From Hansschlegelia beijingensis (GTDB taxonomy: Bacteria > Pseudomonadota > Alphaproteobacteria > Rhizobiales > Methylopilaceae), in the NCBI RefSeq assembly GCF_014196425.1, contig NZ_JACIDR010000001.1:1-64000 (forward strand): 64,000 nucleotides of DNA. Reading direction: 5' to 3'. The translations under genes were made by a program, and so were the position numbers. Below are positions 44,990 to 55,900 of the stretch, piece by piece (position 1 is the stretch's first letter; each line of letters opens with the position of its first letter). Below the pieces are notes generated by a model, which worked only from the letters and a program-made list of their open reading frames with translations, was not told the DNA's origin and searched no databases.

Positions 44990-46006
44990 TCAGCGCCCGA
45001 CGAACACCTGGTCGAGCTTGCCCCCGGAAGCGAAATGGGTCTCGCTGGCCTTCTTCCAGCCCCCGAAGACCTCGTCGACCGTCAGCAGTTCGACGTTGGG
45101 GAAGCGGTCCTTGTTGGCCTCCATGATCTTCGGATCCTGCACCCGGTTGTTGAACGAGGCGATGATCTCCTGGCCCTTCGGGCTGTAGAGGTAGTTCAGG
45201 TACTCGGTCGCAAGCGCCCGGCTGCCCCGGCGGTCGACCACCTTGTCCACGACCGCGACGGGGAATTCTGCCAGCAGGCTGAGCGGGGGCACCACCACGT
45301 CGACCTTGTCGGCGCCGTACTCCTTCTTCACCGCCGCGGTCTCGGCCTCGAACGTCACGAGGACGTCGCCGATGCCGCGCTCGACGAAGGTCGTCGTCGA
45401 GCCGCGCCCGCCGGTGTCGAACACCGGGACGTTGCTCAGCAGCTTCTTCACGAAGGCGTCGGCCTTGGCCTCGTCGCCGCCATTCTGCTTCAGGGCGAAG
45501 GCGTAGGCGGCCAGATAGGTGTAGCGGGCGTTGCCCGAGGTCTTGGGGTTCGGGAACACCACCTTGACGTCGTCGCGGACGAGGTCGTCCCAGTTCTTCA
45601 CGTTCTTCGGATTGCCGGAGCGCACGACGAAGGCGGGCAGCGAGTAGTAGGGCGAGGCGTTGTTGGGGAACTTGCTCTTCCAGTCCGGAGAGACGAGCGC
45701 GCCCTTGTCGGCGAGGAGCTGGACGTCCAGTTCCTGGTTGAAGGTCACGACGTCCGCCTCGAGCCCTTCGAGGACGGCGCGCGCCTGCTTCGAGGTGCCT
45801 GCATGGCTCTGGTTGACGGTGACGTCCCGGCCGTCCTTGGCCTTCTGGTCAGCCGAGAACTGCTTGTTGATCGCGCCGTAGAGCTCCCGGCCGATGTCGT
45901 AGGAGACATTGAGAATCGTGTCGGGCCCGTCCGCCCAGGCGGGGGCCGTGGTCAGGCCGAGCAGGCTCAAGGCGAGAACGGTGCGGCGGGCGAACGAGGC
46001 GGGCAT
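44990..46006 (-). CDS. cysP: Periplasmic sulfate/thiosulfate-binding protein
   Basis: The 338-residue precursor has a signal peptide of about 25 residues ending TAPAWA-DGP. The mature part begins LNVSYDIGRELYGAINKQF and includes VNQSHAGTSKQARAVLEGL, the oxyanion-binding loop region, and YNYLYSPKGQE-like C-terminal segments typical of Sbp and CysP. It captures sulfate or thiosulfate for CysTW. Sbp and CysP cannot be told apart with confidence; the symbol follows gene order. It is the first gene of the unit, with an AT-rich promoter upstream. Confidence 0.9.
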   Translation of the reverse strand: MPASFARRTVLALSLLGLTTAPAWADGPDTILNVSYDIGRELYGAINKQFSADQKAKDGRDVTVNQSHAGTSKQARAVLEGLEADVVTFNQELDVQLLADKGALVSPDWKSKFPNNASPYYSLPAFVVRSGNPKNVKNWDDLVRDDVKVVFPNPKTSGNARYTYLAAYAFALKQNGGDEAKADAFVKKLLSNVPVFDTGGRGSTTTFVERGIGDVLVTFEAETAAVKKEYGADKVDVVVPPLSLLAEFPVAVVDKVVDRRGSRALATEYLNYLYSPKGQEIIASFNNRVQDPKIMEANKDRFPNVELLTVDEVFGGWKKASETHFASGGKLDQVFVGR

Positions 46007-46103
46007 TGGTGCGGCTCCGAAGCGGCTGTCGCGGATGCGCGACGGCGCGGGCTTCCGGCCCGCGCCACCGATCTACAGATGTACAGCTTAAATGTCGAAT
46101 TTA

Positions 46104-46109
46104 ATTATA
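46104..46109 (-). promoter_or_regulatory. -10 element candidate of cysP
   Basis: On the minus strand TATAAT occurs within a very AT-rich stretch (about 46088-46125), with TTCAAC 16 bases further upstream as a poor -35 element. It would give a leader of about 90 bases before the cysP start. The palindrome ATACGTAT at 46111-46118 overlaps the spacer and may bind a sulfur regulator. Confidence 0.45.
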
Positions 46110-46218
46110 AATACGTATCATCAGTGTTGAATTCGGCGCTTGCTCAGGGTGCGATATTCGCGTTGGACCTCGGCGGCGCTCCATGCGAAGCGAACGCGTG
46201 AAGGAGGCCGGAGCGGCG

Positions 46219-46881
46219 ATGTCTCTGGAGGTCAAGATCTGCGGGCTTTCCGAGCCCCGGACGCTGGACGCTGCGCTGGACGCCGGCGCCGACGTCGTCG
46301 GGTTGGTGTCCTTCCCGAAAAGCCCGCGGCATGTCTCGGTCGAGCAGGCCGCCACGCTCGCCGCGCGGGCCCGGGGACGCGCCCGGGTGGCGCTGCTGAC
46401 GGTCGACGCGACGGACAACCTCATCGCGGAGCTCGTCGCCGCCACGATGGCCGACATTCTGCAACTGCACGGTCAGGAGAGCCCCGAGCGGGTTCGGGCG
46501 CTGCGGCTGATCTTCGGCCGCGAGGTCTGGAAGGCCGTGCCGATCGGCGAGGCCGCCGACGTGGCGCTCGCGCAGCCCTATTGGGATGTCGCTGACCGGG
46601 TGCTGTTCGACGCCAGGCCGCCCGCCGGCGCGAGCCTGCCCGGGGGCAACGGCGTCGCCTTCGACTGGCGGCTGCTCGCCGACCTTGACCCCAAGCAGTC
46701 CTTCGTGCTTTCCGGAGGCCTTACGCCGGACAGCGTGGTCGAAGCCGTCCAGACCACGCGCGCGCGCGCCGTCGACGTCTCTTCGGGCGTCGAGCGCGGG
46801 CCCGGCGTCAAGGATCCGGATCTGATCGCCGCCTTCGTGACGCGCGCGCGGTCGGCCGCGGTCTCGTCCAGCCAAAGGTGA
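46219..46881 (+). CDS. trpF: Phosphoribosylanthranilate isomerase
   Basis: The 220-residue TIM-barrel enzyme carries out the third dedicated step of tryptophan synthesis. [20 protein letters not shown] at the start holds the catalytic Cys, [13 protein letters not shown] and [11 protein letters not shown] are core motifs, and [14 protein letters not shown] is the phosphate-binding end. GGAG 7-10 bases before the ATG at 46219 supports this start over one 36 bases earlier. The stop overlaps the trpB GTG by 4 bases. Confidence 0.95.
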   Translation: MSLEVKICGLSEPRTLDAALDAGADVVGLVSFPKSPRHVSVEQAATLAARARGRARVALLTVDATDNLIAELVAATMADILQLHGQESPERVRALRLIFGREVWKAVPIGEAADVALAQPYWDVADRVLFDARPPAGASLPGGNGVAFDWRLLADLDPKQSFVLSGGLTPDSVVEAVQTTRARAVDVSSGVERGPGVKDPDLIAAFVTRARSAAVSSSQR

Positions 46882-48104
46882 TCGCCTTGACCGCGCAGCC
46901 GCAGCCGAATTCTTTCCGGACCGGGCCCGACGAGCGCGGGCGTTTCGGCATCTATGGCGGCCGGTTCGTCGCCGAGACGCTGATGCCGCTGATCCTCCAG
47001 CTCGAGGCCGAATACCGCTCGGCCAAGGACGATCCGGCGTTCCAGGCCGAGATGGGCTCCTATCGCACGCATTATATCGGCCGGCCGAGCCCGCTTTATT
47101 TCGCCGAGCGTCTCACCGAGCATCTTGGCGGCGCCAAGGTGTATCTGAAGCGCGAGGAGCTGAACCACACCGGCTCCCACAAGGTGAACAACGTGCTCGG
47201 GCAGATCCTGCTCGCGCGCCGCATGGGCAAGAAGCGCATCATCGCCGAGACCGGCGCGGGCTCGCACGGCGTCGCCACGGCGACGCTCTGCGCGCGGTTC
47301 GGGCTGCAGTGCGTCGTCTACATGGGCGCGGTCGACGTCGCCCGTCAGGCGCCGAACGTGTTCCGCATGAAGATGCTGGGCGCCGAGGTCGTGCCGGTCG
47401 AGTCCGGCTCCAGGACTCTGAAGGACGCCCTCAACGAGGCGCTGCGCGACTGGGTGTCGAACGTCCACGACACCTTCTATTGCATCGGCACCGTCGCGGG
47501 CCCGCACCCCTATCCGGAGATGGTGCGCGACTTCCAGTCGGTGATCGGCGAAGAGACCCGGGCGCAGATGCTGGAGGCCGAGGGGCGGCTGCCGGACAGC
47601 CTGTTCGCCTGCGTGGGCGGCGGCTCCAACGCGATCGGCCTGTTCCATCCGTTCCTCGACGACACCGACGTCGCGATCTACGGCGTGGAGGCGGCGGGCT
47701 TCGGCCTGTCCGGCCTCAACGCGGCGTCGATCGCGGGCGGCGCGCCCGGCATCCTGCACGGCAACCGCACCTACCTGTTGATGGACAAGGACGGGCAGAT
47801 CGAGGAAGGCCACTCGATCTCGGCCGGCCTCGACTATCCGGGCGTCGGTCCGGAGCACGCCTGGCTGAACGATATCGGCCGCGTGAAGTACCTCTCCGCC
47901 ACGGACGACGAGGCCGTGAACGCCTTCCAGGTCCTGACCAAACTCGAAGGCATCATCCCGGCGCTCGAAAGCGCCCATGCGATCGCCAAGGTGCTGGAGC
48001 TCGCGCCGGGGCTGCCCAAGGACCACCTGATGGTGGTCAACCTCTCGGGCCGCGGAGACAAGGACGTGCCCCAGATCGCCGAACGCCTCGGGACCAAGCT
48101 GTGA
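46878..48104 (+). CDS. trpB: Tryptophan synthase beta subunit
   Basis: The 408-residue PLP enzyme joins indole and serine. HTGSHKVNN holds the Lys that binds [16 protein letters not shown] follows, and GGGSNAIG binds the cofactor phosphate. [12 protein letters not shown] near residue 26 is a standard N-terminal motif. The start is a GTG within a GTGA overlap with trpF. trpA follows 91 bases later, so the two subunits come from one operon. Confidence 0.97.
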   Translation: MIALTAQPQPNSFRTGPDERGRFGIYGGRFVAETLMPLILQLEAEYRSAKDDPAFQAEMGSYRTHYIGRPSPLYFAERLTEHLGGAKVYLKREELNHTGSHKVNNVLGQILLARRMGKKRIIAETGAGSHGVATATLCARFGLQCVVYMGAVDVARQAPNVFRMKMLGAEVVPVESGSRTLKDALNEALRDWVSNVHDTFYCIGTVAGPHPYPEMVRDFQSVIGEETRAQMLEAEGRLPDSLFACVGGGSNAIGLFHPFLDDTDVAIYGVEAAGFGLSGLNAASIAGGAPGILHGNRTYLLMDKDGQIEEGHSISAGLDYPGVGPEHAWLNDIGRVKYLSATDDEAVNAFQVLTKLEGIIPALESAHAIAKVLELAPGLPKDHLMVVNLSGRGDKDVPQIAERLGTKL

Positions 48105-48195
48105 CCACGACACGATCGAGCGCGCGCCTCCGGCCGGTCGGCGCGGGGCGCAGCGGTGCTGCGGACGAAGCCGTTTGCGTCCGGTGGAGCCTCGC

Positions 48196-49029
48196 ATGAG
48201 CGACCGGATCGGTGCGCGGTTCGCGCAGACCGCCCGGGAAGGCCGCGCGGCGCTGGTGACCTTCGTCACGGCGGGCGACCCGGACCATGAAACCTCGCTC
48301 GAGATCCTGCGCGCGCTTCCCGGCGCGGGCGCGGACGTGATCGAGCTTGGCATGCCGTTCACCGACCCGATGGCGGACGGACCCGCGATCCAGGCCGCCG
48401 GGCTGAGGGCGCTCGCCGGCGGCGAGACGCTGGTGAAGACCCTTGATCTGGTGCGCGCCTTCCGGGAGCAGGACCAGGCCACGCCGCTCGTGCTGATGGG
48501 CTACTACAACCCGATCTACGTCCATGGCGTGCAGCGCTTCCTCCAGGAAGCCAAGGAGGCCGGCGCCGACGGGCTGATCGTGGTCGATCTGCCGCCCGAG
48601 GAGGACGAGGAGCTTTGCCTGCCGGCGCTCGAGGCCGGTCTCGCCTTCATCCGTCTGGCGACGCCGACGACCGATGACGCGCGCCTGCCGATGGTGCTGA
48701 AGAACACCGCGGGCTTCGTCTATTACGTCTCGATCGCCGGCATCACCGGCGCCGCGACGCCCGACTTCACCGTGGTCGCCGAGGCGGTCGCTCGCCTCAA
48801 GCGCCACACCACGCTGCCGGTCGCGGTCGGCTTCGGGGTCAAGACGCCGGAACACGCCGCCGCCATCGCCGCGGGGGCGGACGGCGTGGTGGTCGGCTCG
48901 GCCCTCGTCGACGCCGTCAGGTCCAGCCTCGACGGCCAGGGCCGCGCCACCGAAAAGACCGTTGCGGCTGTCACCGATCTTGTCGCCGCGCTCGCCGCCG
49001 GCGTCCGCCGCGCCCGGGCCGCCGCATGA
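48196..49029 (+). CDS. trpA: Tryptophan synthase alpha subunit
   Basis: The 277-residue TIM-barrel subunit cleaves indole-glycerol phosphate and passes indole to Trp[15 protein letters not shown] contains the catalytic Glu and Asp region, [12 protein letters not shown] and [11 protein letters not shown] are conserved, and GVVVGSALV binds phosphate. ATG at 48196 is preceded by GGAG at a good distance; an in-frame ATG 21 bases earlier lacks this. The stop overlaps accD by ATGA. Confidence 0.96.
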   Translation: MSDRIGARFAQTAREGRAALVTFVTAGDPDHETSLEILRALPGAGADVIELGMPFTDPMADGPAIQAAGLRALAGGETLVKTLDLVRAFREQDQATPLVLMGYYNPIYVHGVQRFLQEAKEAGADGLIVVDLPPEEDEELCLPALEAGLAFIRLATPTTDDARLPMVLKNTAGFVYYVSIAGITGAATPDFTVVAEAVARLKRHTTLPVAVGFGVKTPEHAAAIAAGADGVVVGSALVDAVRSSLDGQGRATEKTVAAVTDLVAALAAGVRRARAAA

Positions 49030-49967
49030 GCGACGACCGCGCCGAAGGAGTCTCCAGGCCGATGAACTGGCTGGTCAACGTCGTCCGTCCGAAGATCAAC
49101 AGTCTCTGGACCCGACGCGAAAGCACCCCCGACAATCTCTGGATCAAGTGTCCGGAAACCGGGCAGCTCGTGTTCCACAAGGATGTGGAGGCCAATGACT
49201 GGGTGATCCCCGGATCGGGCTACCACATGCGCATGGGCGCCAAGCGCCGGCTGGTGGCCACGCTGGACGCCGGCTTCGAGGACATCGGCCTGCCGGAGGT
49301 CGCAGCCGATCCGCTGCGTTTCCGCGACGAGAAGAAGTACGTCGACCGTCTGAAGGACGCCCGCAGCAAGACCGGAATGGCTGACGCCGTGAAGGTCGCG
49401 GTCGGGACGATCGAGGGCGCGCCCGCGACTGTCGTGGTGCAGGACTTCGACTTCATGGGCGGGTCGCTCGGCATGGCGGCCGGCGAGGCGATCGTGCGCG
49501 GCTTCGAGACCGCGCTCGAGCGCGGCACGCCGCTGGTGCTGTTCGCGGCCTCCGGCGGCGCCCGCATGCAGGAGGGAATCCTGTCGCTGATGCAGATGCC
49601 GCGCACCACCGTGGGCGTCGAAATGCTCCGCGAGGCCCGGCTGCCCTACATCGTGGTCCTCACCAACCCCACGACCGGCGGCGTCACCGCCTCCTACGCG
49701 ATGCTGGGCGACGTCCACATCGCGGAGCCCGGGGCGCTGATCGGCTTCGCCGGCCCGCGCGTGATCGAGCAGACGATCCGCGAGAAGCTGCCGGAAGGCT
49801 TCCAGCGCGCCGAATATCTCAAGGACCACGGCATGGTCGACATGGTCGTGCATCGCAAGGACATGCGGGCGACGCTGGCGCGGCTGTGCCGGCTGCTGAC
49901 CAAGGCGCCGGGGCGCGAGTCGGAGCAGCCCTCCGGCGAGATCCAGGCGGCGGCCGCCCACGCGTGA
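49026..49967 (+). CDS. accD: Acetyl-CoA carboxylase carboxyltransferase beta subunit
   Basis: The 313-residue subunit pairs with AccA to transfer the carboxyl group from biotin to acetyl-CoA. [26 protein letters not shown] and [16 protein letters not shown] are carboxyltransferase motifs. The N-terminal four-Cys zinc ribbon of the E. coli protein is reduced to one Cys here ([11 protein letters not shown], then [12 protein letters not shown]), a loss I recall from other Rhizobiales. It lies between trpA and folC with 4-base overlaps on both sides, the classic order. Confidence 0.95.
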   Translation: MSDDRAEGVSRPMNWLVNVVRPKINSLWTRRESTPDNLWIKCPETGQLVFHKDVEANDWVIPGSGYHMRMGAKRRLVATLDAGFEDIGLPEVAADPLRFRDEKKYVDRLKDARSKTGMADAVKVAVGTIEGAPATVVVQDFDFMGGSLGMAAGEAIVRGFETALERGTPLVLFAASGGARMQEGILSLMQMPRTTVGVEMLREARLPYIVVLTNPTTGGVTASYAMLGDVHIAEPGALIGFAGPRVIEQTIREKLPEGFQRAEYLKDHGMVDMVVHRKDMRATLARLCRLLTKAPGRESEQPSGEIQAAAAHA

Positions 49968-51313
49968 GCGCCCTGCCAGCACGGACATCGTCGCTCGGTC
50001 CGAGCGACGCCTATCTCGAGCGCTTCCTCGCGCTGCACCCGAAGGAGATCGACCTCTCCCTGGGCCGCGTCGGGGGGCTGCTGGCCGCGCTCGGCCGGCC
50101 GCAGGCCTCGATGCCGCCGGCGATCCAGATCGCCGGCACGAACGGCAAGGGCTCCACGACCGCCTTCCTGCGCGCGATGCTGGAGGCGGCTGGCAAGAGC
50201 GTCCACGTCTACACCTCGCCGCATCTGGTGCGCTTCCACGAGCGCATAAGGCTCGGCTCGCCGGAAGGCGGCGCCTTCGTGGACGAGGACCGGCTGGCGG
50301 CGACCTTCGAGGAGGTCGACCGGGTCAATGACGGCCGGCCGATCACGCTGTTCGAGATCACCACGGCCGCGGCCCTGCTGCTGTTCGCCCGCAACCCCGC
50401 GGACGTGTTGCTGCTCGAGGTGGGCCTCGGCGGGCGCTATGACGCGACCAATGTAGTGACCAACGCGCTCGCCGGCGTGATCACGCCGGTCAGCCTCGAT
50501 CATCAGAAGTTTCTCGGCGACACGCTGTCCGCGATCGCGCACGAGAAGGCCGGCATCCTGAAGAGCCTGGTGCCCGCCGTGATCGCGCGGCAGGAGCAGG
50601 AATCGCTCGCGGCGATCGAGCGCGAGGCCGCGCGTGTCGGCTCGCCGCTCGCGATCTCGGGCCAGGACTGGCAGGCGCGCGAGGAGCGCGGCCGGCTGGT
50701 GTTCGAGGACGGCGACGGGCTGCTCGACCTGCCGCTGCCGCGGCTTGTCGGCCGCCATCAGATCGAGAACGCCGGGGCCGCGATCGCGACCCTGCGCAGC
50801 CTGCCCGCGTTGGGCGTCGACGCCGCCGCGATCGAGGCCGGGCTCGGGACCGTCAACTGGCCTGCCCGCATGCAGCGGATCGCTTCGGGAGCGCTGCACG
50901 ATCTGCTGCCGCAGGGCGCCGAGCTCTGGCTCGACGGCGGCCACAATCCCGACGGCGGCCGCGCGGTGGCCTCCACCCTCGCAGAGCTGGACGAGCGCTC
51001 TCCCAAGCCGATCGTGCTCGTGGTGGGCATGCTGAACACCAAGGACTCGGACGGCTTCCTCGAGGCCTTCGCGGGGCTGGCCGGACGCGTCTACACGGTG
51101 CCCATCGGCTCCTCGACGGCGGCGCTGCCGCCGGAGGAGGTGGTCGAGGCCGCCGAACGCGCCGGGCTCGCGGCCGAGGCCTGCGGCTCCATCGAGGAAG
51201 CGCTCAGCAAGGCGGCGCGCGCCGCGGGGCCGGTGGCGCCGCGCGTGCTGATCATCGGGTCGCTCTATCTCGCCGGGGACGCGCTCGCGGCGAACGGCAC
51301 GCCGCCCGCCTGA
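49964..51313 (+). CDS. folC: Bifunctional folylpolyglutamate / dihydrofolate synthase
   Basis: The 449-residue Mur-ligase-like enzyme makes dihydrofolate and adds glutamates to folates. [15 protein letters not shown] is the P-loop (about residues 56-70), [14 protein letters not shown] and [15 protein letters not shown] are core motifs, [20 protein letters not shown] follows, and [12 protein letters not shown] lies in the C-terminal domain. The GTG start at 49964 overlaps the accD stop; frames extending further upstream would run inside accD. Confidence 0.94.
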   Translation: MSALPARTSSLGPSDAYLERFLALHPKEIDLSLGRVGGLLAALGRPQASMPPAIQIAGTNGKGSTTAFLRAMLEAAGKSVHVYTSPHLVRFHERIRLGSPEGGAFVDEDRLAATFEEVDRVNDGRPITLFEITTAAALLLFARNPADVLLLEVGLGGRYDATNVVTNALAGVITPVSLDHQKFLGDTLSAIAHEKAGILKSLVPAVIARQEQESLAAIEREAARVGSPLAISGQDWQAREERGRLVFEDGDGLLDLPLPRLVGRHQIENAGAAIATLRSLPALGVDAAAIEAGLGTVNWPARMQRIASGALHDLLPQGAELWLDGGHNPDGGRAVASTLAELDERSPKPIVLVVGMLNTKDSDGFLEAFAGLAGRVYTVPIGSSTAALPPEEVVEAAERAGLAAEACGSIEEALSKAARAAGPVAPRVLIIGSLYLAGDALAANGTPPA

Positions 51314-51331
51314 GCGGGCGCCGCGCGGAGC

Positions 51332-52429
51332 TCAGATCGCCTGCGTCGGGAGCAGCCGCTTGCGCAGGCGGCGGCCGCCCTGCAGCAGGCGCTTTGCGCC
51401 GTGCGCCAGCCGGAGGCGCAGCGCGTCGGGCGCCGTCTTGCGCGCGGCGAACTCCAGCAGCTCCGCCACGGCCGGCGTCGCGGCGAGCGCCGCGCCGTCG
51501 TAATAGGTCCAGCTGTCAGGCTCGGAGCGGAAGATCCTGTCGCCTGTCGGAAGGGGGCGCATCTGCGCCGAGAGCGCGCGGAGCAGGCGCTCCTCCAGGG
51601 CGAGCAACTCGGGCGTCTGGCGGCTGACCGCGATCGTCCGCCGCGCGGCCGCGCCGTCTGTCCGGACCGTCTCGACGATCGTCCGCCGCTCTTCGTCCGA
51701 GAGCAGATAGCGGACGCTCTCGCCGATGTTCAGCGCCCCGCCGCCGGTCAGGTGGAGGCTGCGCGCCGACAGCAGCCGGATGAACTCGGTCATCTCGATC
51801 GGCAGCCGCTCGTTGGCGTCGGCCTTTCGCCGGGGCTGCAATCCGGAGACGCCCAGAATCTCCTCGCAGAACACCGAGAAGATATCGAGCTTCCGCCGCA
51901 CGATCTCGTCGTAGAGCAGGAAGCTGTAGGGCAGGCCGCGCCGCATCATCGGCTCGATCTCGATCAGCGGATTGAGGATCCGCGACCGCTCGTTCTTCCG
52001 CTGGTGGCGTTCGATCCAGCCTGGCAGGTCCTCGGTCCCGCCGAGCTTCACCGCCTGCGCCCAGAGCGAATACATCACGCTCACCGGGTCGCGCAGCGTG
52101 TAGACGAGGCGGAGATCATGGGGCTGCGCGATCTGGCGCAGCGCCTCGTAGTGCCGCGGCCGCCAGCGCCGGAAGCCTTCCGAGGACAGCAGGACGTCGA
52201 GGCCCTTGCGGGACGCTTCGACGATGCGGACCAGGTCGGCGTGGGCCGAGCCCTGGCCGGCGATCAGGTGCTCGCGGTGATCCGAGATGTCGTGGTGGGC
52301 GACGCCGACGCGCTCGCCCGTGGCCGGATAGAGCCAGCCGCGCCGGCGGAGCGCCGCCCGCTGCGCATGAAAGTTCGCCTGGAGATATGTGGTCGCGGTC
52401 TTATGCGGACCGACATGCAGGACCATCAT
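51332..52429 (-). CDS. Sulfotransferase-like P-loop protein
   Basis: The 365-residue protein starts with HVGPHKTATTYLQ, which matches the 5'-phosphosulfate loop of PAPS-dependent sulfotransferases, and YTLRDPVSVMYSLWAQ (about residues 111-126) matches the 3'-phosphate binding motif. No signal peptide or membrane helix is seen, so it is cytoplasmic. The C-terminal 60 residues are strongly basic (GRRLRKRLL). The acceptor is unknown; lipids, polysaccharides or small molecules are possible. It stands alone between folC (convergent) and trxA (same strand), where related genomes usually have neither; a sulfate importer lies 5 kb away. Confidence 0.7.
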   Translation of the reverse strand: MMVLHVGPHKTATTYLQANFHAQRAALRRRGWLYPATGERVGVAHHDISDHREHLIAGQGSAHADLVRIVEASRKGLDVLLSSEGFRRWRPRHYEALRQIAQPHDLRLVYTLRDPVSVMYSLWAQAVKLGGTEDLPGWIERHQRKNERSRILNPLIEIEPMMRRGLPYSFLLYDEIVRRKLDIFSVFCEEILGVSGLQPRRKADANERLPIEMTEFIRLLSARSLHLTGGGALNIGESVRYLLSDEERRTIVETVRTDGAAARRTIAVSRQTPELLALEERLLRALSAQMRPLPTGDRIFRSEPDSWTYYDGAALAATPAVAELLEFAARKTAPDALRLRLAHGAKRLLQGGRRLRKRLLPTQAI

Positions 52430-52463
52430 GAGCGGAGCGCCCCGGGAGCGACCGCTCGCACAA

Positions 52464-52497
52464 CGAAAAAGCTCCCCGGCCGGGGCCGGAGAGCTTC
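52464..52497 (-). terminator. Rho-independent terminator of trxA
   Basis: On the minus strand AAGCTCTCCGGCC and GGCCGGGGAGCTT form a 13-bp stem (one G-T pair) with a CC loop, followed by TTTCG. It begins about 35 bases past the trxA stop. Confidence 0.9.
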
Positions 52498-52531
52498 AGC
52501 GACATGAACAGCGCTCAGGCGCCTCGCTCCG

Positions 52532-52852
52532 TCAGACGGAGGTCTCGATCCAGCTGACGAGCTTCGACTTCGGCGCGGCGCCGCGCTGCGTGGCTACGTG
52601 CTGGCCGTCCTTGAACATCATCAGCATCGGGATCGCCGAAATGCCGAAGCGGCTCGCCGTCTCGGGATTCTCGTCGACGTTCAGCTTCACGATCTTCACC
52701 TTGCCGGCCATCTCGTTCGAGATTTCCTCGAGCGCGGGGGCGATCGCGCGGCAGGGGCCGCACCATTCCGCCCAGAAGTCGACGACGACGGGTTCGGCCG
52801 ACTTCAGAACTTCCTGCTCGAAGTTGGCGTCGGAGATCTTGGCGGTGGCCAT
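52532..52852 (-). CDS. trxA: Thioredoxin 1
   Basis: The 106-residue cytoplasmic disulfide reductant has the active site WCGPC with Cys31 and Cys34, the buried Asp25 in VVDFWAEW, and the cis-Pro in ISAIPML. AGAGGTG precedes the ATG by 6 bases. It follows addA on the same strand with a 140-base gap and has its own strong terminator. Confidence 0.97.
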   Translation of the reverse strand: MATAKISDANFEQEVLKSAEPVVVDFWAEWCGPCRAIAPALEEISNEMAGKVKIVKLNVDENPETASRFGISAIPMLMMFKDGQHVATQRGAAPKSKLVSWIETSV

Positions 52853-52992
52853 GAAAGCACCTCTGTGTGAGATCGGCCGCGCCTTGCGGCGGCGCCCTCT
52901 CTGTTTCGCAGCGGAAGGTATGGAGGCCCCCCGTGAGCGTCAAGCAACGCGCCGTCGCGGCGGCGGCGCGCCCGGCGCAGCCCTGAGTCCGT

Positions 52993-55900
52993 TCAGCCGA
53001 GCGAGAGGCTGAGCTGGGCGGCGGCCGGCCCCGGCTCCGGCAGGAGGTCGAGTCGCGGCGCCGCGGTCCACAGAATCGCTGCGCGGACCGGGCGGTCCGG
53101 CCAGATCTGCCGCAGCAGCTCCGCATAGGCGCCGAGCTGGGCCGCGTAGGGTCCGGGCGGCGGCTCGCCAGCCGGCGGCGGGTCGCGGTCAGTCTTGTAG
53201 TCGACCACCAGCACCCGCTCCTCGCTGACCGACAGGCGGTCGATCCGGCCCGAAACCGCCCGTCCGTCCGCCAGCCGGCCGACCACCGGGACCTCGCCGC
53301 GGCCGCCGGGAGCGAACACCTCCGCAAAACGCTCGTCCGCCAGCACCGCGAGCGCCGCGCGCACGATCTCGGCGCGCGCCTCCTCCCCAAGGACGCCCGC
53401 CGCGGTTTCGACGATCCGGACCGCGGCGTCCCCCCGCCGCTGTTCGGGGACCTCCGGCAGCGCCTTGAGCAGGCGGTGAAGCAGGACGCCGCGCAGGCGC
53501 GCCGCCTCGGCGCCAGGGCCGGGAACGAAGGCGGGCGCTTCGCCATCCTCGGCCACCAGCGCCGAGGGCGAAAGCGGCGGGCCCGGCGCGGCCTCGAATG
53601 ACGCAGGCTCGGCGAGCCAGGCCGGCGGAGGCTCGGAGCGGGGCCGCTCGGGAAGCGGAGCGGCGGGCGCCTCGGCCGCCTCGCCGGATTTCAGGCGCAG
53701 CAGCACGGCGCCGTCTTCCGTCTCGATGCGCTCGACGTCCGGCGCCGCCGCGAGGCCGTCGCAGACGAGGTCGTACCAGGCGCCCTCGGGCCGCTTGCGG
53801 GGCGTTTCGTGGCCGCAGACGATCAGCCGGTCCTTGGCGCGCGTCATCGCGACATAGAGCAGCCGCCGGTGCTCGGCTTCCGCCCGGGCGGCCACGACCG
53901 CGCGGGCGGAAGCGAGCGCCGGAGGATCGTCGTCCTTGCGGCCGGCCCATACGGGGATCTCCGGCGCGTCCTGGCCCGCATGCGGACGCGGCAGCATGAT
54001 GATCGGCGAGCCGCGACCGGCCGAGGCGCCGCCGCAAGTGTCGGCAAGGATCACCAGACCGGCTTCGAGCCCCTTGGCCCCGTGCACGGTCATGACCCGC
54101 ACCTCGCCCGACGAGACGTCGAGGTCGCGCTTGATCTCGGCCGGCGCCGCCCGCATCCAGCGCAGGAAGCCCGCGAGAGTCGGGGGATGCGAGCGGCCGA
54201 ACTCGGCGGCGAGGTCCAGGAAGGCGTCGAGCGGATCGTCGACCTCATGGCCGAGCCGCGCCCGATAGGCGCGCCGCGCGCCGGCCTTCGAGAGAAGATG
54301 CGAGAAGAAGCCGAAGGGCGTGCGGCCCCGGGCCTCGGCCTCATAAGCCCGGTAGGCCTCGTAGGCGGCCCTGGCGCGAGGCGGCCCGGCGCGCAGCGCC
54401 TCCAGGAGCCGCCCCGGCCGGCGCGGCGCGACTTCCAGCAGATCGCTGTCGTCGAGCCCGAACAGCGGGCTTTTCAGCGCGCAGGCGAGCGCGAGGTCGT
54501 CGTCCGGCGTCACCAGCGCGTCGCCGAGCGCGAGCAGGTCCATCACCGCGATGTGCTCGCCCACGATCAGCCGGTCCGCGCCCGCGACCGGCACGCCGCG
54601 CGCCTTGAGGGCCCGCAGGACCGCCTCGAACAGCGCCTTGCGCTGGCGGACGAGGATCAGGATCTCGCCGAACGGCGTCCCGTCCTCGCGGTTGGCGCGG
54701 GCGATCTCGTCGGCGATCCGCTGCGCAAGCCGCACCACCGCGCTCTGCGGGTTCACCCGGTCGAAGGGCGCGTCCCACGCCTCCTCGGCGAACACGGCCT
54801 TCTCGGCGGTGACGATCGGCCAGGCCTCCACCGAGCCCGGCGCGTTCAGCCGCGTCGTGAAGTGCACCGTGCCGACGGCCTCGTCGGTGGACAGCCCCTG
54901 ATGCGCGGCGGGGCGCGCGAACACCGCGTCGACGCCCTTCAGCACGGCGGCCGTCGAGCGGAAGCTCTCCTGCAGCCGAACGTCCTCGAACGCCTTCTCG
55001 ACCGTCTGGTGCGCCGCCTGATAGGCGCGCCGGGTGGCGCCGAAGGCGGCGGGCTCGGCGCCCTGGAAGCCGAAGATCGACTGCTTTTCGTCCCCGACCG
55101 CGAACACGGTGCGGTGCGACGGGCGCGCGCTCGCGCCGGCGAGGAAATCCTCGGTCAGGCGCTGCACGATGTCCCACTGCGCGGGCGAGGTGTCCTGCGC
55201 CTCGTCGACCAGGATGTGGTCGAGCCCCCCGTCGAGCTTGAACAGCACCCAGGCTGCGTCCGTGCGGGAGAGCAGGGCGCGGGCGCGCGAGATCAGGTCG
55301 TCATAGTCGAGCAGGCCCCGCGCGGCCTTGGCGCGGCCATAGGCTTCGATCGCGGCGTCCGCCAGCGTCAGCAGCGCGTGCGTGCGCTCGACGATCACGG
55401 CCGCCTTGAGCCGCGGCAGCAGGCTTGCGAGCCGCGCCATCTCGGCGTCGAGCGCGGCGGCGAGCGTCGGCCGCGCCTTGCGGGTCGCGGCGGTGACGAA
55501 CCGGCTCTGGGCGCGCATGCCGCCGGTCGAGGTCGTGAACACGCAGAGATAGGCCGCGCGGCGGCCGGCCTCGTCGCGCGCGGCCGCGGCCGCCGAGAAG
55601 GCTGCGGCGAGGTCGCAGTCGGTCTTGGAGCCGGTCGCGAGTTCCGCCGCCAGCGCCGGCCACTCCGAGGCCGCTATGCCGTCGCCGAGGATCGCCGCCT
55701 CGAGCGTCGCCTCAGTGTCCGCGGGCCCGAGCGAGAACATCGACCGCAGCTCGCGCGCCGCGCCCGCAGCGTCTCCGACGCCGCCGGGGCCGGTGAACAG
55801 CTTGCGGATCACGTCCCGCTCCGCCACGGCGCCGGAGAGCGCGTCGTCGATCGTCTGCTCGCCGAACCGGGCCACAAGGTAGCCGAGCGCCCGCCCGACG

